Positions 1 to 10,134 of a DNA stretch of 64,000 nucleotides are shown in pieces. The position numbers were made by a program, and so were the translations under genes. The stretch covers positions 6,754,818 to 6,818,817 of the forward strand of contig BROE01000001.1 in assembly GCA_036571765.1 (NCBI GenBank), read 5' to 3'. The DNA comes from Plecoglossus altivelis. Its lineage: Eukaryota; Chordata; Actinopteri; Osmeriformes; Plecoglossidae. A model generated the notes under the pieces. The model made no database searches, was not told where the DNA came from, and saw only the letters and a program-made list of their open reading frames with translations. Every line of letters begins with the position of its first letter. Position 1 is the first letter of the stretch.

Positions 1-450
1 TAAATCGATATTTATTGTCAGGTTATATGATCAAATCTTGAGTTTCAGAAGTACCAGCTTGCATGCTGTCAGTTAGGATCAGATTTCCCCTTGGTCTTTT
101 TTCTGGACAAGTGTGCAGTTGATGTTGTTTCTCCAGAGAGAACAACGAGAAGCGTAGAACTGAGTTAGACAAACTCCTAGCAGAGGTCCTCCTGGCTGCA
201 CACAGCAGATATCTTGCTCCGGGTTCTTTCAGATACTCATCCTGAATATTTCAAGTGGCCTCTCTGGTTAGCCTGCTATTGTGATGGCTCTGAGGGGCCG
301 CAACCAGATGAGCCGTCCTGGTGTCCGGTGTCCAGAGTTTCCATGGGATCAGAAGGCGGTGTGATGTGTGGGACTGTGGTTATGAGGAAGGGGAGTCAGT
401 AGGTGGCTAACTATGAACAACACTTGACTCTCTGTTACTTTTCTTCTTAG

Positions 451-3400
451 GGTGGAAAAGAAGGAACGGGCGCGGTTAAAGACGGTCAAGTTTAACTCCA
501 AGTCTCGAGACAGAGGGGTAAGAGCAGCAGTCTGTCCATTTAGCTATGAGGAGCTAGTATAGTCATACAGTGGATTTTAGCCTGTGTATATGTATATGTA
601 TATAATTTTTTTTACGTAATTGTGATGGACTGACATAGTGTGCATGTAAATGCCTCCGTTTCTGCACATTGTGTGTGTGTATAAGGTTTTCAACCTGCGC
701 TTTCAACCAAGCATTAGATGTTATTTTCTTACTTCGTCATGTTGAACAATTGCCGTCTCAAGTCATTAAGGAACAGGATTGTTTAATATTAATTTGAAAA
801 ATACTAATAAGTCTTGACTGCCCGTAATGTTCACTGACTGTCTAATGTTGTAAATGCTGGCCAGAAAGTTTAACAGCATGTGTCAATGACCTTTTTTACT
901 GTCGCTGCCCCAAGTCTAGCCGTATTTGCCTTTGATAACATGTATTCGTGTAAATATAACTGCACTGACATGCCTTTGTCAGCCGCATTCTCCGTCCCCT
1001 TACCGTGAGATAACATCCTGCGGCGTGTTCCTCTGACATACCAGCCCACCCAGCACTGCCTCCTAACACGGCCATCAGGAAGCCCCCCCCCCCCCCAAAC
1101 CAACGTGCATGAGTGGAACAAACCAAAAGACTGATACGCTTGCCATTGATGTCTGCCTCTCGGCCTCTGCTGCTTCTATCCTCACCACGCCCTTCCTCTT
1201 CAGCATTCTGTCCTCCTCTCTTTTCCTCTCCTCACTCCCTCTGTCACCCCCCAGACACCCCCCCCCTCTCTCTCTGCTGATGGTAACCTAACTCTGGCTG
1301 CTCTGAGTTTGTAACAGGCGCTGCATGTTCTAACCTCACCCATCTGACAGGGAAATGACAGGTTTTTGTGCGTTTTGCTATTGATTCACTCTGCATTTTG
1401 AATAGAGGGGAGAAGTGTGTTTTTACATTAGAGGACAGAGTACTGAGCAAAATGCAAGCGCACGCATCATTATTTTTCAAAGGTTGCTTCAGCCAACTGA
1501 CCCTACAAACTGTTGTTGACAACATGCATCTTTAATCATAACATCAGGTTTTGGAGCAGGCATTTGCCTAAATACCATTTAATCTAACTTAGCCCACTTT
1601 TCCCCTCTTGGCATGTAAATAATGAAGGGGTTTTAAGAACAGTTTGTATCATAGCTCTCTCTCCCTCTCTTTCTTGGAGAAAGATATTCCTTTCCAGTTG
1701 AACATTCCTACATATTGTTTTGCATTGATTGTACTTCTCTGATTCTGTGGCTATTGTATTTTTGGTTTGTATGGTTAAAGCATTTCCAAATATGTATCAG
1801 AACATATAATTTCAACACAATCAACCATATCTATTAAGTAATATATGTACACTACAAACACCATACCAAGCGGACTTTATTGAACATACACAGTATTCAT
1901 AATGCTGCCATATACAATTCTTCCTATTAAGCAGCTTGAATACAGTGACAAGCTTATTCAAAATGTCCAACGTTGAGCCTTCCTGCTGACTTGGCAGGAA
2001 GCAGCTCTAGCCACAGACTCAAAAGTACCAGGTGGTGGAGAGGGCTCGCATTTTCTTCATGTCAACATCCGACATCCCCCTCCCCTTTTCACCCCTTTTT
2101 GTTTCTTTCATCCCCCCTCCTCCCTCTCTCCTCTCTTGCCTCTCCCCTCCTCCCTATCTATTTCTTTCCTGTCCCCTCCTCCCTCTCTCGCTCTCTCTCT
2201 CTTCCCTCCCCTTTTCCTCTCCCCTCCTCCATCTCTATCTTTCTTGTCCCCTTCTCCCTCTCTCTTTCCTCTTCCCTCCTCCCTCTCCCTCTCTCTTCTC
2301 TTTCCTCTTCCCTCCTCCCTCTCTCCTCTCTTTCCTCCCCCCTCTACCCTCCTCCCTCTCTTCCTCAGCAGTCACTCAATGACAAGCGTAAAAAGAACCT
2401 CTTTTCCCGAAAGTTCCTTTTCTACAAGAACAAGGATGCGAGCGAGCAGGAAACAAGCGATGTTGACCGTAAGTACAGCGCGAGCGAGAGTTAAGGCCGT
2501 TGACGGGGGCAGCCTGTCAGTGCTAAAGGTCGGAGGTCAGGACCGAGAGGAGAGGCCAGAGAGGTTACTTCCAGACAAAGCATCAGTCAGTGCAACAGGA
2601 GCAGACCGCAGCAATATTCGGTGATAAACCAAATCTCCATAGAAGCCAATCAATGTCAAAATCTGGAATTACCACTATACATTGGCTGTTGGGAAATTTA
2701 TAAGAGTAAAATTATGTTGGATCCCAAATCTCTGGCGTTCAAGCGGCCCTTGAACCACAAAGCCCCCCTGTTGCACTGGCCTAGCTGGTCTGGTCGGAGT
2801 CCACCCCCACTCGTCTCTCTCTGGCTGTAACTCCAGTAACATTTTGTCCTCTTGTGGTTGTGCTCTCTCCTGTTTGGCTTGCTCTCTGCTGGCTGCTCCG
2901 CAGGACAACCCTGACGACATGCTCTCAAAAGGCCAGAGTAAGTTCTCTCAGCTCCCAGACCCCAACCTAGGCTGCAGCAGCTAAGGCGTTCAAGCCGTCT
3001 ACCCAGTCTCATTATTTCCTCTGGATAAGAACCTTTCTCCATTCTTTCCCTCTTCAGTCCATGTACATGCAACAACCTCTGTATATCTAGACACGTCACC
3101 TACATCAGCACAAGCCTACTGCACACATAACAGCCCCCCCCTCCCTGCAGTCCCATCATCCCTGCAGCATCCCCAGTAGTGCCTCCAGCCCATCTCCAGC
3201 CTCTTGCATCCTTTCATCAGGCCTTCATAGAGATTAGGTCTCATTCCCTTTTCATTAGTGGTTATGACAAGCAGGTAAGTCCTCACCCTTATCCATTATC
3301 TACCCAACACAAGTATTTTAGAGGAGAGGCACTTTTCAGCCATATCCTTTGTTTGGTTAATTCAGTGTCTTAGACACCCTTTAGCTAGGCTAGTTTTGGT

Positions 3401-6400
3401 ATGTGTACTATATATGCAGTTCTACCGTATATGTGGACTTTGACTATAAAGCAGAATGTGAAAAATTACCTAGCGAAGAAACATGCGCTGGTGTGCGTTT
3501 TTATGTGTGCAAGTATGTATGATTTGTCTTTTTTTATTCTTTTGGTCTTCTCAAGAGAAATATATTTTTGATGTAGCATGTGATGGAGGACTAAAGAAGG
3601 AACAAATGAATTGGATGTTCCTCTGTATTTTAAATGGATATTCTCTTCATACTTAACCAAGGAAAGCCACTGGGTTGACCCACACTGAATCACTGCCCTT
3701 ACTGTACTGTGGTAACTCACCAAACATATCCCTCCTCTGTTGTAATTCCAGAACATGTGACCTCTAATGCCAGCGATAGTGAAAGTAGTTACCGTAAGTC
3801 TCACTACGATTTTAGGCATTAACAGCTGCTAAATGTTCTGCCCTCTGCTCCCTGGAACAGGCTGTGCGGAATGATGCTAAAATACTGACGCTAACCAATC
3901 ATAACACACTAAAGCAGCTGTATGTGAGCTACCAATGACTCAGCGTGAGTCGACACAGGCTCAGTCACTGGCTTGCAGCTGTAAGAAAACTGGTCTCGTG
4001 ATGTCACTAAATGGTACCCTAAGCAGCATCTTAAGTACTTGTTTTTCAAGAGGACTTTCTTCATGCCAGCATTGTTGATCACATAAGTAATTAAACAATT
4101 AACTTGTGGATGTGTCTGTTAGTAGATGTAGACACAAGCAGACTGCATGATGCTGCAGTATTTCTTCCAGTAACCTTAGTTGGAGTTCTAATCTTGGTCG
4201 ATACAGCTGTAAAAAAATAAATAAATGGACCTCCTGCTTTTGGCTTGTTAATCCTCATTAATCAAGTTAAATGTATGAACGATATAAAAAGCTTGCGAGG
4301 CTTCTGTGTTGCATGTGTCAGCGTGGGATGAATGTGTGGGGTTTGGAATGTGTCCACACGTGTGTGTATGTAGTCTGCATGGTTAATCTTTTGATCTTAA
4401 CATGAAAGGGATAGTGTTAGCATTGTGGACTAATCCATACATTATTGATCTTCGTCTTGCAAACAATGTTGGGATCTAATTTAACAAGTCAGGGTGTTGG
4501 ATGCCCATAGCAACCAGATGATAGGAGTGTACTGTCATCACTAAGTAGTTTACCTACAGTAGAAACTGATGCTTCTACTGAAAGTGATGTAGCTTTTCCA
4601 TTTTCACTGCATCGTCCGTATCATCCTTCCATAGCTGTCCATAAGATCCTCCACACTGCTGATGTATTTGCACACATTTACTAGATGTGATGCGCACACA
4701 TGCACACCAAGCCAATCTTAAATTTTGGCGTATAGCGTAATTGCCTACATGACATTTTACATGACCAGTAGGGCTGTTAGTGGTAGGAGTAATAGCTGTT
4801 GTTAGCTTTAATATGTTCTGTTAAACATGTGAAACCTTCTTTATTCCCAGGTGGTCAAGAGGAATATGTGCTGTCCTATGAGCCAGTGAGCCAACAGGAA
4901 GGTAGGCTGGGTTTCCTGTCCTCTTCTTCCATTATGCTCACTATGGTAGCAGGTCATTGGAAGTTGATAAGTGCAATGTATGAAGGATACCTTGTATTAT
5001 ACATGATGCCTCAGATATATCAAGTGTTTTTAAACACTTGCTATATATATAGATATATATCTATATAGATATATAGAGATATATAGATATATATATATCT
5101 ATATATATCTATATATATATATCTATATATATATATCTTTTTTAACATTATAAATGTGTTTTTAATTTATATGGAATTAATCGGAAAAATCCTTCCATTA
5201 GTGAACTACACCCGACCAGTTATAATCCTGGGTCCCATGAAAGACCGGATAAATGATGACCTGATATCGGAGTTCCCAGACAAATTTGGTTCTTGTGTTC
5301 CTCGTGAGTATAATGTAACTGGTCAACAGCTTGTGATGTGCCTGCCAATGGCCATGCATATGTAATTACCTGCTAACCAATAGCCCCCCGTATCTGCGTT
5401 TAAAGTTGACCTGTCCCACCACATGTTTACTACTGTGCATAAACATCAATGGTTAACACTGAGCAATTAAACTAACACTGAGCACTTGAAAATGCTGCAA
5501 CCATCATAAAATCTATATAGTGATCAGTTGAATCCCTCCCGGAGTAGTCCTTTCTTTCCATTGTATGTTCCCTGAGAGAATCCGCCCTTCTCTTTGTGTC
5601 AGACACAACCCGGCCCAAGCGGGACTACGAGGTGGATGCCAGAGACTACCACTTTGTGGTCTCCAGAGAGCAGATGGAGAAGGACATCCAGGATCACAAG
5701 TTCATTGAGGCGGGCCAGTATAACAACCACCTCTACGGCACCAGTGTGCAGTCTGTACGGGAGGTGGCAGAGAAGGTACACAACATGCAAAACCTACCTT
5801 TAGTGCTTTTATTATATTCTTTTATACATATGTCTTTTATTACATATTTTTAATTGTATTTTATAAAACATGTGCCAACCAGAAAGGTAGCCCTTAGTGA
5901 TTCAAGTCAGTTTAATTTTAAAGCACATTTAAAAGCAGCCAACGCCGACCAAAGTGCTGACTCTCCAAAGTGCCTCTCCCGTTCCCACCCCGCCTCAGGG
6001 CAAACACTGCATTCTGGACGTGTCGGGCAACGCCATCAAGAGACTCCAGCTGGCACAGCTGCACCCCATCGCTGTCTTCATCAAACCCAAATCAGTGGAG
6101 AACATTATGTGAGTGAGCGTGCTGTTAGGCAGCTGATAGGCCAACGTGTCTGGGGTTGGTCACATGAACACAGAACAACACCTCATGTTTGTTTAGTTGT
6201 AAATACCATATACACTGACCAGCCATTACATTATGACCACTTACACATGAGGTGAGTAACACTAACTATCCTGTTATCAGGGCACCTGTCAGAAGGTGGG
6301 ATATATATTAGACATACAAATGAGCATTTTGTCATCAAAGTTGATGTTGGAAGCAAGGAAAAGAGCAAGCAGAAGGATTTGACTTTGACAAGCCAAATTG

Positions 6401-6660
6401 CGATTGGTAGACGACTGGGTCAGAACAGCTCCAAAATCCCAGCTCTTATGGAGTGTTACCAGTCTGCAGTGGTCAAAGCAGGACAAAGCACTGCCAGTGG
6501 AAATGGGCCATAATGCTTCTCTCCTCTTCACCATCATTACCAGGGAAATGAACAAGAGACTGACAGATGAGCAGGGAAGGAAGACCTTTGACAGAGCTAC
6601 CAAGCTGGAACAGGAGTTCACCGAGCATTTTACAGGTCAGATCACACACTCACTCACTCA

Positions 6661-6726
<66 letters not shown>

Positions 6727-6976
6727 CACACACACGGCAGCAACTAGTTTTGTGTTTGTGCTTTCACGGTGTGTGCAAACTATAGTGATACTATAGTGAA
6801 ATAATGCTTAATAATAATTCCAGTAAACCAACTTCAAGGTAATGTACTGACTGTCCTTCTGTCTTTCAGCTATTGTTCAAGGAGACACTTTGGAGGAGAT
6901 CTACGATCAAGTCAAACAGATCATAGAGGAACAATCTGGCCCGTTCATATGGGTACTATCCAAGGAGAAGTTATGA
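451..6976 (+). CDS. dlg1: DLG1/SAP97-like MAGUK scaffold, C-terminal part (nine exons, 5' end outside window)
   Basis: Membrane-associated guanylate kinase scaffold that organises receptors and polarity complexes at junctions and synapses. Exons seen: 451-517, 2369-2468, 3752-3793, 4851-4901, 5202-5303, 5603-5775, 5999-6108, 6544-6635, 6870-6976; all phases agree and all junctions are GT-AG. The first two encode the end of SH3 and the basic hook (VEKKERARLKTVKFN, NDKRKKNLFSRKF), then an acidic/serine linker, then the guanylate-kinase-like domain (RPVIILGPMKDR to the C terminus). The P-loop lacks the lysine and glycines of active guanylate kinases, as is usual in the family, so it should be a binding domain. 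Paralog choice rests on GQEEYVLSYEPV, HVTSNASDSESSYR and the NNHLYGTSVQSVREVAEK segment, which fit DLG1 better than DLG2, DLG3 or DLG4; the neighbouring NCBP2AS2 supports this. The protein ends FIWVLSKEKL where relatives usually have proline before S/A-KEKL. The PDZ domains lie upstream of the window. Confidence 0.93.
518..2368 (+). other. DLG1 intron, long polypyrimidine stretch before the next exon
   Basis: No additional coding exon seen. It contains a poly-C run at about 1083-1097 and, from about 2066 to 2366, roughly 300 nt of almost pure pyrimidine made of imperfect repeats of TCCCCTCCTCCCTCTCTC-like units running straight into the 3' splice site. Open frames over this tract are serine/proline/leucine low-complexity artefacts. 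Confidence 0.8.
2904..2937 (+). CDS. dlg1: candidate alternative DLG1 exon resembling the SAP97 I3 insert, frame-shifted by one base
   Basis: A 34-nt segment bounded by a CAG acceptor and a GTAAGT donor reads DNPDDMLSKGQ in one frame, close to the IPDDMGSKGLK insert (I3) that mammalian SAP97 splices between the hook and the HVTSNASDSE segment. Its 3' phase joins correctly to the exon at 3752 (giving K-HVTSN). Its 5' phase does not fit the exon ending at 2468: direct splicing would read R-Q-P then stop. A working cassette here should be a multiple of 3 long, and this one is one base too long. It may be a poison exon, may use a different upstream partner, or may reflect a one-base sequence error. 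Homology comes from memory of the insert, not a search. Confidence 0.5.
3151..3274 (+). other. exon-like segment in DLG1 intron (well-formed splice sites, phase does not fit)
   Basis: A pyrimidine-rich CTGCAG acceptor and a CAG|GTAAGT donor bound 124 nt that are open in one frame (41 codons). The phases (2 in, 0 out) match neither flanking DLG1 exon, and the peptide is not recognised. Most likely a pseudo-exon. Confidence 0.25.
5041..5138 (+). repeat. (TA)n / TATC AT-rich palindromic tract in DLG1 intron
   Basis: About 100 nt of alternating TA with interspersed C and G (TATATC, GATATA), strongly self-complementary. It ends about 65 nt before the exon encoding the start of the guanylate-kinase-like domain (5202). 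Confidence 0.9.
5902..5960 (+). repeat. short dispersed repeat fragment, copy A (fish SINE/LINE-tail-like)
   Basis: The segment holds AAAGCACATTTAAAAGCAGCC followed by GACCAAAGTGCTG. A diverged partner lies at 34815-34880. The 'AAAGCGCATTT ... CAAAGTGCTGTACA' pattern is a common interspersed element in fish genomes; the family name cannot be settled by eye. It ends about 40 nt before the DLG1 exon at 5999. Confidence 0.5.
6211..6510 (+). mobile_element. truncated Tc1/mariner transposon remnant (5' end and start of transposase)
   Basis: Starts with a terminal-repeat-like ACTGACCAGCCATTACATTA, continues through GCACCTGTCA and GGGATATAT, then a decayed helix-turn-helix region of a Tc1-type transposase: GACTTTGACAAG, AGACGACTGGGTCAGA, GCAGCTCTTATGG and GTCTGCAGTGGTCA are all still visible. 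I recognise these blocks from Tc1-like elements in bony fish. The reading frame is broken and everything after the N-terminal DNA-binding region is missing, so it is inactive. It fills most of the DLG1 intron 6109-6543 and ends about 30 nt before the 3' splice site. Confidence 0.8.
6667..6735 (+). repeat. (CA)n microsatellite in DLG1 intron
   Basis: About 34 CA units with a single CG interruption, starting about 30 nt after the donor of the exon ending at 6635. Confidence 0.97.
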
Positions 6977-8440
6977 AAGGTCACACTTTCTACTCCGCCA
7001 TTGTCCTCTCTGTATTTATATTTTTTTTAATTTTTTTTTTTTTTTTTTACCAAACTGGTCTGCTGTAACTGCCCAACCCAACTTACCCACCCCTTGTCTA
7101 CCTGCTACATAGTCCCTGATACCATCATTCTCTTTCCTACCTAACCCACTCCCCCCTCCCCCTCTCTCTGCCAGGTTTCTCACATTAAGGTCAAAGTTTT
7201 TCAGACCTTATTGGCCAACCAGAAAACGTTGGACCATGTAGTACGAAGTGTTGAGTCCCTATTGGGGTCACCCCTGCGAAGTGACACCCAGTGAACAAGA
7301 CCAGCAGCGCAAAGCACACAGGGTGTAGGATTTCAAACAACGGTACAGTTCCTTAATGTTTAAGGGAGGTGAAAAAAATGTGTATGTGTAAGTGGATTGT
7401 GGGTGCGTATGTCCTATTTAAAAAGGTTTTTATTTTGAAGGGGGAGGGGGGTCGAAGACGACTGAGGGGATTTCTGTCTCAGGCTTTCAGGCGTCAAAAG
7501 TATAGTGGAAACACAGAGCAAAACTTTGCACGTTATAGCTTTAACAGCATGTCTTTTAGTATATTTTCTCCCCTCCACCCCTTATCATCCTGTTCCTTCA
7601 GCATACACGGTATATCATACAATTATTATTTTCCTTTTTTAACACATAGTTGTATTCAATTTTTCTCTCTTTACCAGTGTGTCCATGATAGAAAAGCCAT
7701 TGTACTTTGCATCTTTGAGTGACACAAATATGCATTTTGTGTGTGACAGGTTAGAAAGTCTTTAACTCAAGTCCTGAAGGTGAGTTTGTGGAAGTGTGTT
7801 CTGGAATTTACCGAGTAGAGTGACCAAGAGGGAGGACTCTGTCTTGTACTGTTCGATTTAACAGGAAATAGCAGATTTATTTTTTAACTAATCTGGCCAG
7901 TGGGTGTCCGGACAAATTGACTTTTGTAAGGCCGTGTTATAAAAAGCTCAATGCTGATAAGAGGACTACACACAAGCGCACTGCTTCAGAGCTTGAGTTT
8001 AAGATCGCTATAAGAATGATGTAACAGTTGTTTTAAAGCAGTCATCAGTGTCTTACTGTTCAATGACCTATCTTTGATCATTTGATTTCTTTTTTTAAGA
8101 GTCCTTTACAAATGCGGAAAAGGAACTGCCATTGTAGGTGTCCATAGATCTGTCAGCAAAATGCAGATGCAACAATTGAAGAATTTATTGTACAATGAGA
8201 TTTTAACAGATATTTAACCCTCCGTAAACTGCCTATTTTGTTATAATAAAAGTCTATATTGAACTTTACTTAAGCACTACTACTATGGGAATTATTTTCT
8301 TTGCATTGTTAATCATATATAATACAAAAAGTATAAAGATCTTTAAATATGAATATATTTTTCTTTTAAGTTTTTCACCATCTCCACCTTTTGTCTTTAA
8401 TTTTCTTTTTTAATCATAATAAAGGTTTAATATAGTAAAA
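6977..8440 (+). other. dlg1: DLG1 3' UTR with two polyadenylation signals
   Basis: AT-rich sequence after the stop codon, with AATAAA at 8245-8250 and 8418-8423; a further AATAAA at 9177-9182 could extend the UTR. Poly-T runs occur around 7021-7048. A pyrimidine tract followed by CCAG at about 7174 opens a 40-codon frame to a TGA at about 7294 that could be an alternative terminal exon, but the peptide is not recognised. Confidence 0.6.
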
Positions 8441-8967
8441 TGATTATTCTAACATCGCTCCCTTTTCTGGTTCCCCTGAACCTGTGGGAATGCTGATTTA
8501 TGACTTGATACCTCAACTTTTTGTTAAAACAAAAAACTAACAAAAAGCAGAGAAATTGACAGAATGTCATGTTTGACAGGAATGTGAGATGTAGATTTAG
8601 GACTGCAAACCAGCACAGTTGCTGTGCCAGAGTAAGAGCGCACTGCCCTAGAGAGTCAGACTGCTGAAGGAAGGTGTTGAAACTGTATTTCTTGAAGATA
8701 AGTCCTAAAAAGCCGGAGATTGCGCAATCATTCTTCTTACATATGTGAAACAAGCTTTGATGTCTTGTGAAATACTTCAATCAACAGACAGCCGAAAAGA
8801 ACAGTGTCAATCCCCACCCCACGGTTACCCAATGCAACATCACCGCATCTTGATGCAACCTTCATGCGAGGAATGTACTGGCTATTCTCGTACAGGTTTC
8901 TCCAGACTGGTTCTAGATGTGAACTTGTGGTTCACTAGAGATGCCAGACTTTTTATATTGACTTTAC

Positions 8968-8981
8968 CCAGCAGAGGGTGC
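8968..8981 (+). promoter_or_regulatory. CTCF-like motif
   Basis: CCAGCAGAGGGTGC matches the core CTCF pattern CCASYAGRKGGCRS at 13 of 14 positions (T in place of the conserved C at position 12). It lies between two divergently expressed neighbours. Motif match only. Confidence 0.35.
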
Positions 8982-9012
8982 TATATCTGGTCTCTGAGCA
9001 AAGGTCTATCCT

Positions 9013-9045
9013 TTCCATTTGCTCCTCTCTGAGGAGCAAATGGAA
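9013..9045. repeat. perfect inverted repeat (15-bp arms, 3-nt loop)
   Basis: Left arm TTCCATTTGCTCCTC at 9013-9027, spacer TCT, right arm GAGGAGCAAATGGAA at 9031-9045. No mismatches; could form a hairpin in RNA or a cruciform in DNA. Confidence 0.95.
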
Positions 9046-9816
9046 TTGCTTTTTCTACAGTCAAGACAGCTTCTACTTCCACCTCACCACCCCAGTCCAT
9101 CTCCTGGACCCTCTGGGAAATGTAAATATCGGACAGATTCTCATTCATTCCATTGGTCTAAACGAGGAGAACGGTCAATAAAGAAAACAAGAATAGACTT
9201 TTCTCATACAACTGAGTGTCTCTTATAATGAATAAGTGGTCAGATTGGATGTTGTTCAGTTTGAATTTAAACATTTTAGTGTTGGTGTGTGTGAGAAAAT
9301 TGTGTGCAGGTATTCTGAACCTGAGATTATATGTCTGTGTCCACAGAGTAAAATATAGATTTTACTTGTAACTAGATTTCAACATTACTTCAAAAATCTG
9401 TAAAGTTTGCTTGGAACAACACGAGGACAATTTATCTGACAGTCAATCATACAACGACTAAGACAATTTACGTTACTCTAAAGGAAAATAAGCGGATGAC
9501 AGTAAATTACAGTCATTTCAATGGGGATCCAGTTTCGAAGACAATCCTCATACCGTGATATGGATTTACCAGAAAGTACAATATAATAGCATGCAAGGCA
9601 AAGAGCCAGTAGGCCTATAAGCAAAGGCAAGTATCTTTTATTTCCAATAGCGTGCATATCAAGATGCCATATAGTTGACATTTGGTAAGTACCGGTGTGT
9701 AACATTCATGGCCCGCAGAACACAGAGGGAGGTCAGTGGCTCTGCATTGCCATAACAAGATGCCTTTACGCAGAGGAAAATCGCATGAACACACCCCCAT
9801 GAGTTGTTAATTTCTG

Positions 9817-10134
9817 TCATTTGTCTTTGTGTTTTATTTGCCTCGAAGCGTCTCTAATTCCGTCTTTCACGTCCTTGACTAAAGTGTCCCGCAGTCTCCC
9901 AGCTTTTCTTCCCATTTCTCCGAAGTCCTTTGGAAGTTCTGACGTTTCATGGCGTATCTGACGCACTGTATTTGACTTCAGGACTTTGGTTGTCGCGTCT
10001 TTCCCAGCTATCTGAGCCTTCATCAAAGCATAAGCCGTAATCTGTGCGGCCCGTCTGACCGGTCTTGACTCGGCAAGTTTTTCTACAAGTTGCGCTTTAT
10101 TTACTAAAGCGGAGAGGAGGTACTTCAACACCAT
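9817..10134 (-). CDS. ncbp2as2: NCBP2AS2-like small protein (105 aa)
   Basis: Intronless frame of 105 codons plus stop. The start is the first ATG in frame (10134), with G at -3 and G at +4; an upstream open extension has only a GTG and is not needed. The N terminus (MVLKYLLSALVNKAQLVEKLAESR then PVRRAAQITAYALMKAQI) lines up with human NCBP2AS2 (about 99 aa), with conserved hydrophobic start, QLVE.L.ESRP.RRAAQ.TA.AL..AQ and a charged, less conserved tail ending in lysines. The human gene is transcribed divergently from NCBP2 in 3q29, close to DLG1, so the neighbourhood supports the call. No NCBP2 coding sequence is visible upstream in this window. Molecular function is poorly known; a mitochondrial or membrane role would be a guess. 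A minus-strand poly(A) signal lies at 9637-9642. Confidence 0.85.
   Translation of the reverse strand: MVLKYLLSALVNKAQLVEKLAESRPVRRAAQITAYALMKAQIAGKDATTKVLKSNTVRQIRHETSELPKDFGEMGRKAGRLRDTLVKDVKDGIRDASRQIKHKDK

Larger units (their letters stand above)
8441..9816. other. intergenic region between dlg1 and ncbp2as2
   Basis: No gene seen. It contains a CTCF-like 14-mer at 8968-8981, a perfect 15-bp inverted repeat at 9013-9045 and, for the minus-strand gene, an AATAAA (TTTATT on +) at 9637-9642, about 175 nt beyond its stop codon. Confidence 0.6.

Noticed and set aside
870..1126. 76- and 83-codon minus-strand frames near the poly-C run
   Set aside because: No homology; overlapping frames in intronic sequence with a glycine run produced by the homopolymer.
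1973..2624. Three overlapping open frames of 116-173 codons rich in Ser/Pro/Leu
   Set aside because: They are produced by the polypyrimidine tract; only 2369-2468 in one frame is a real DLG1 exon.
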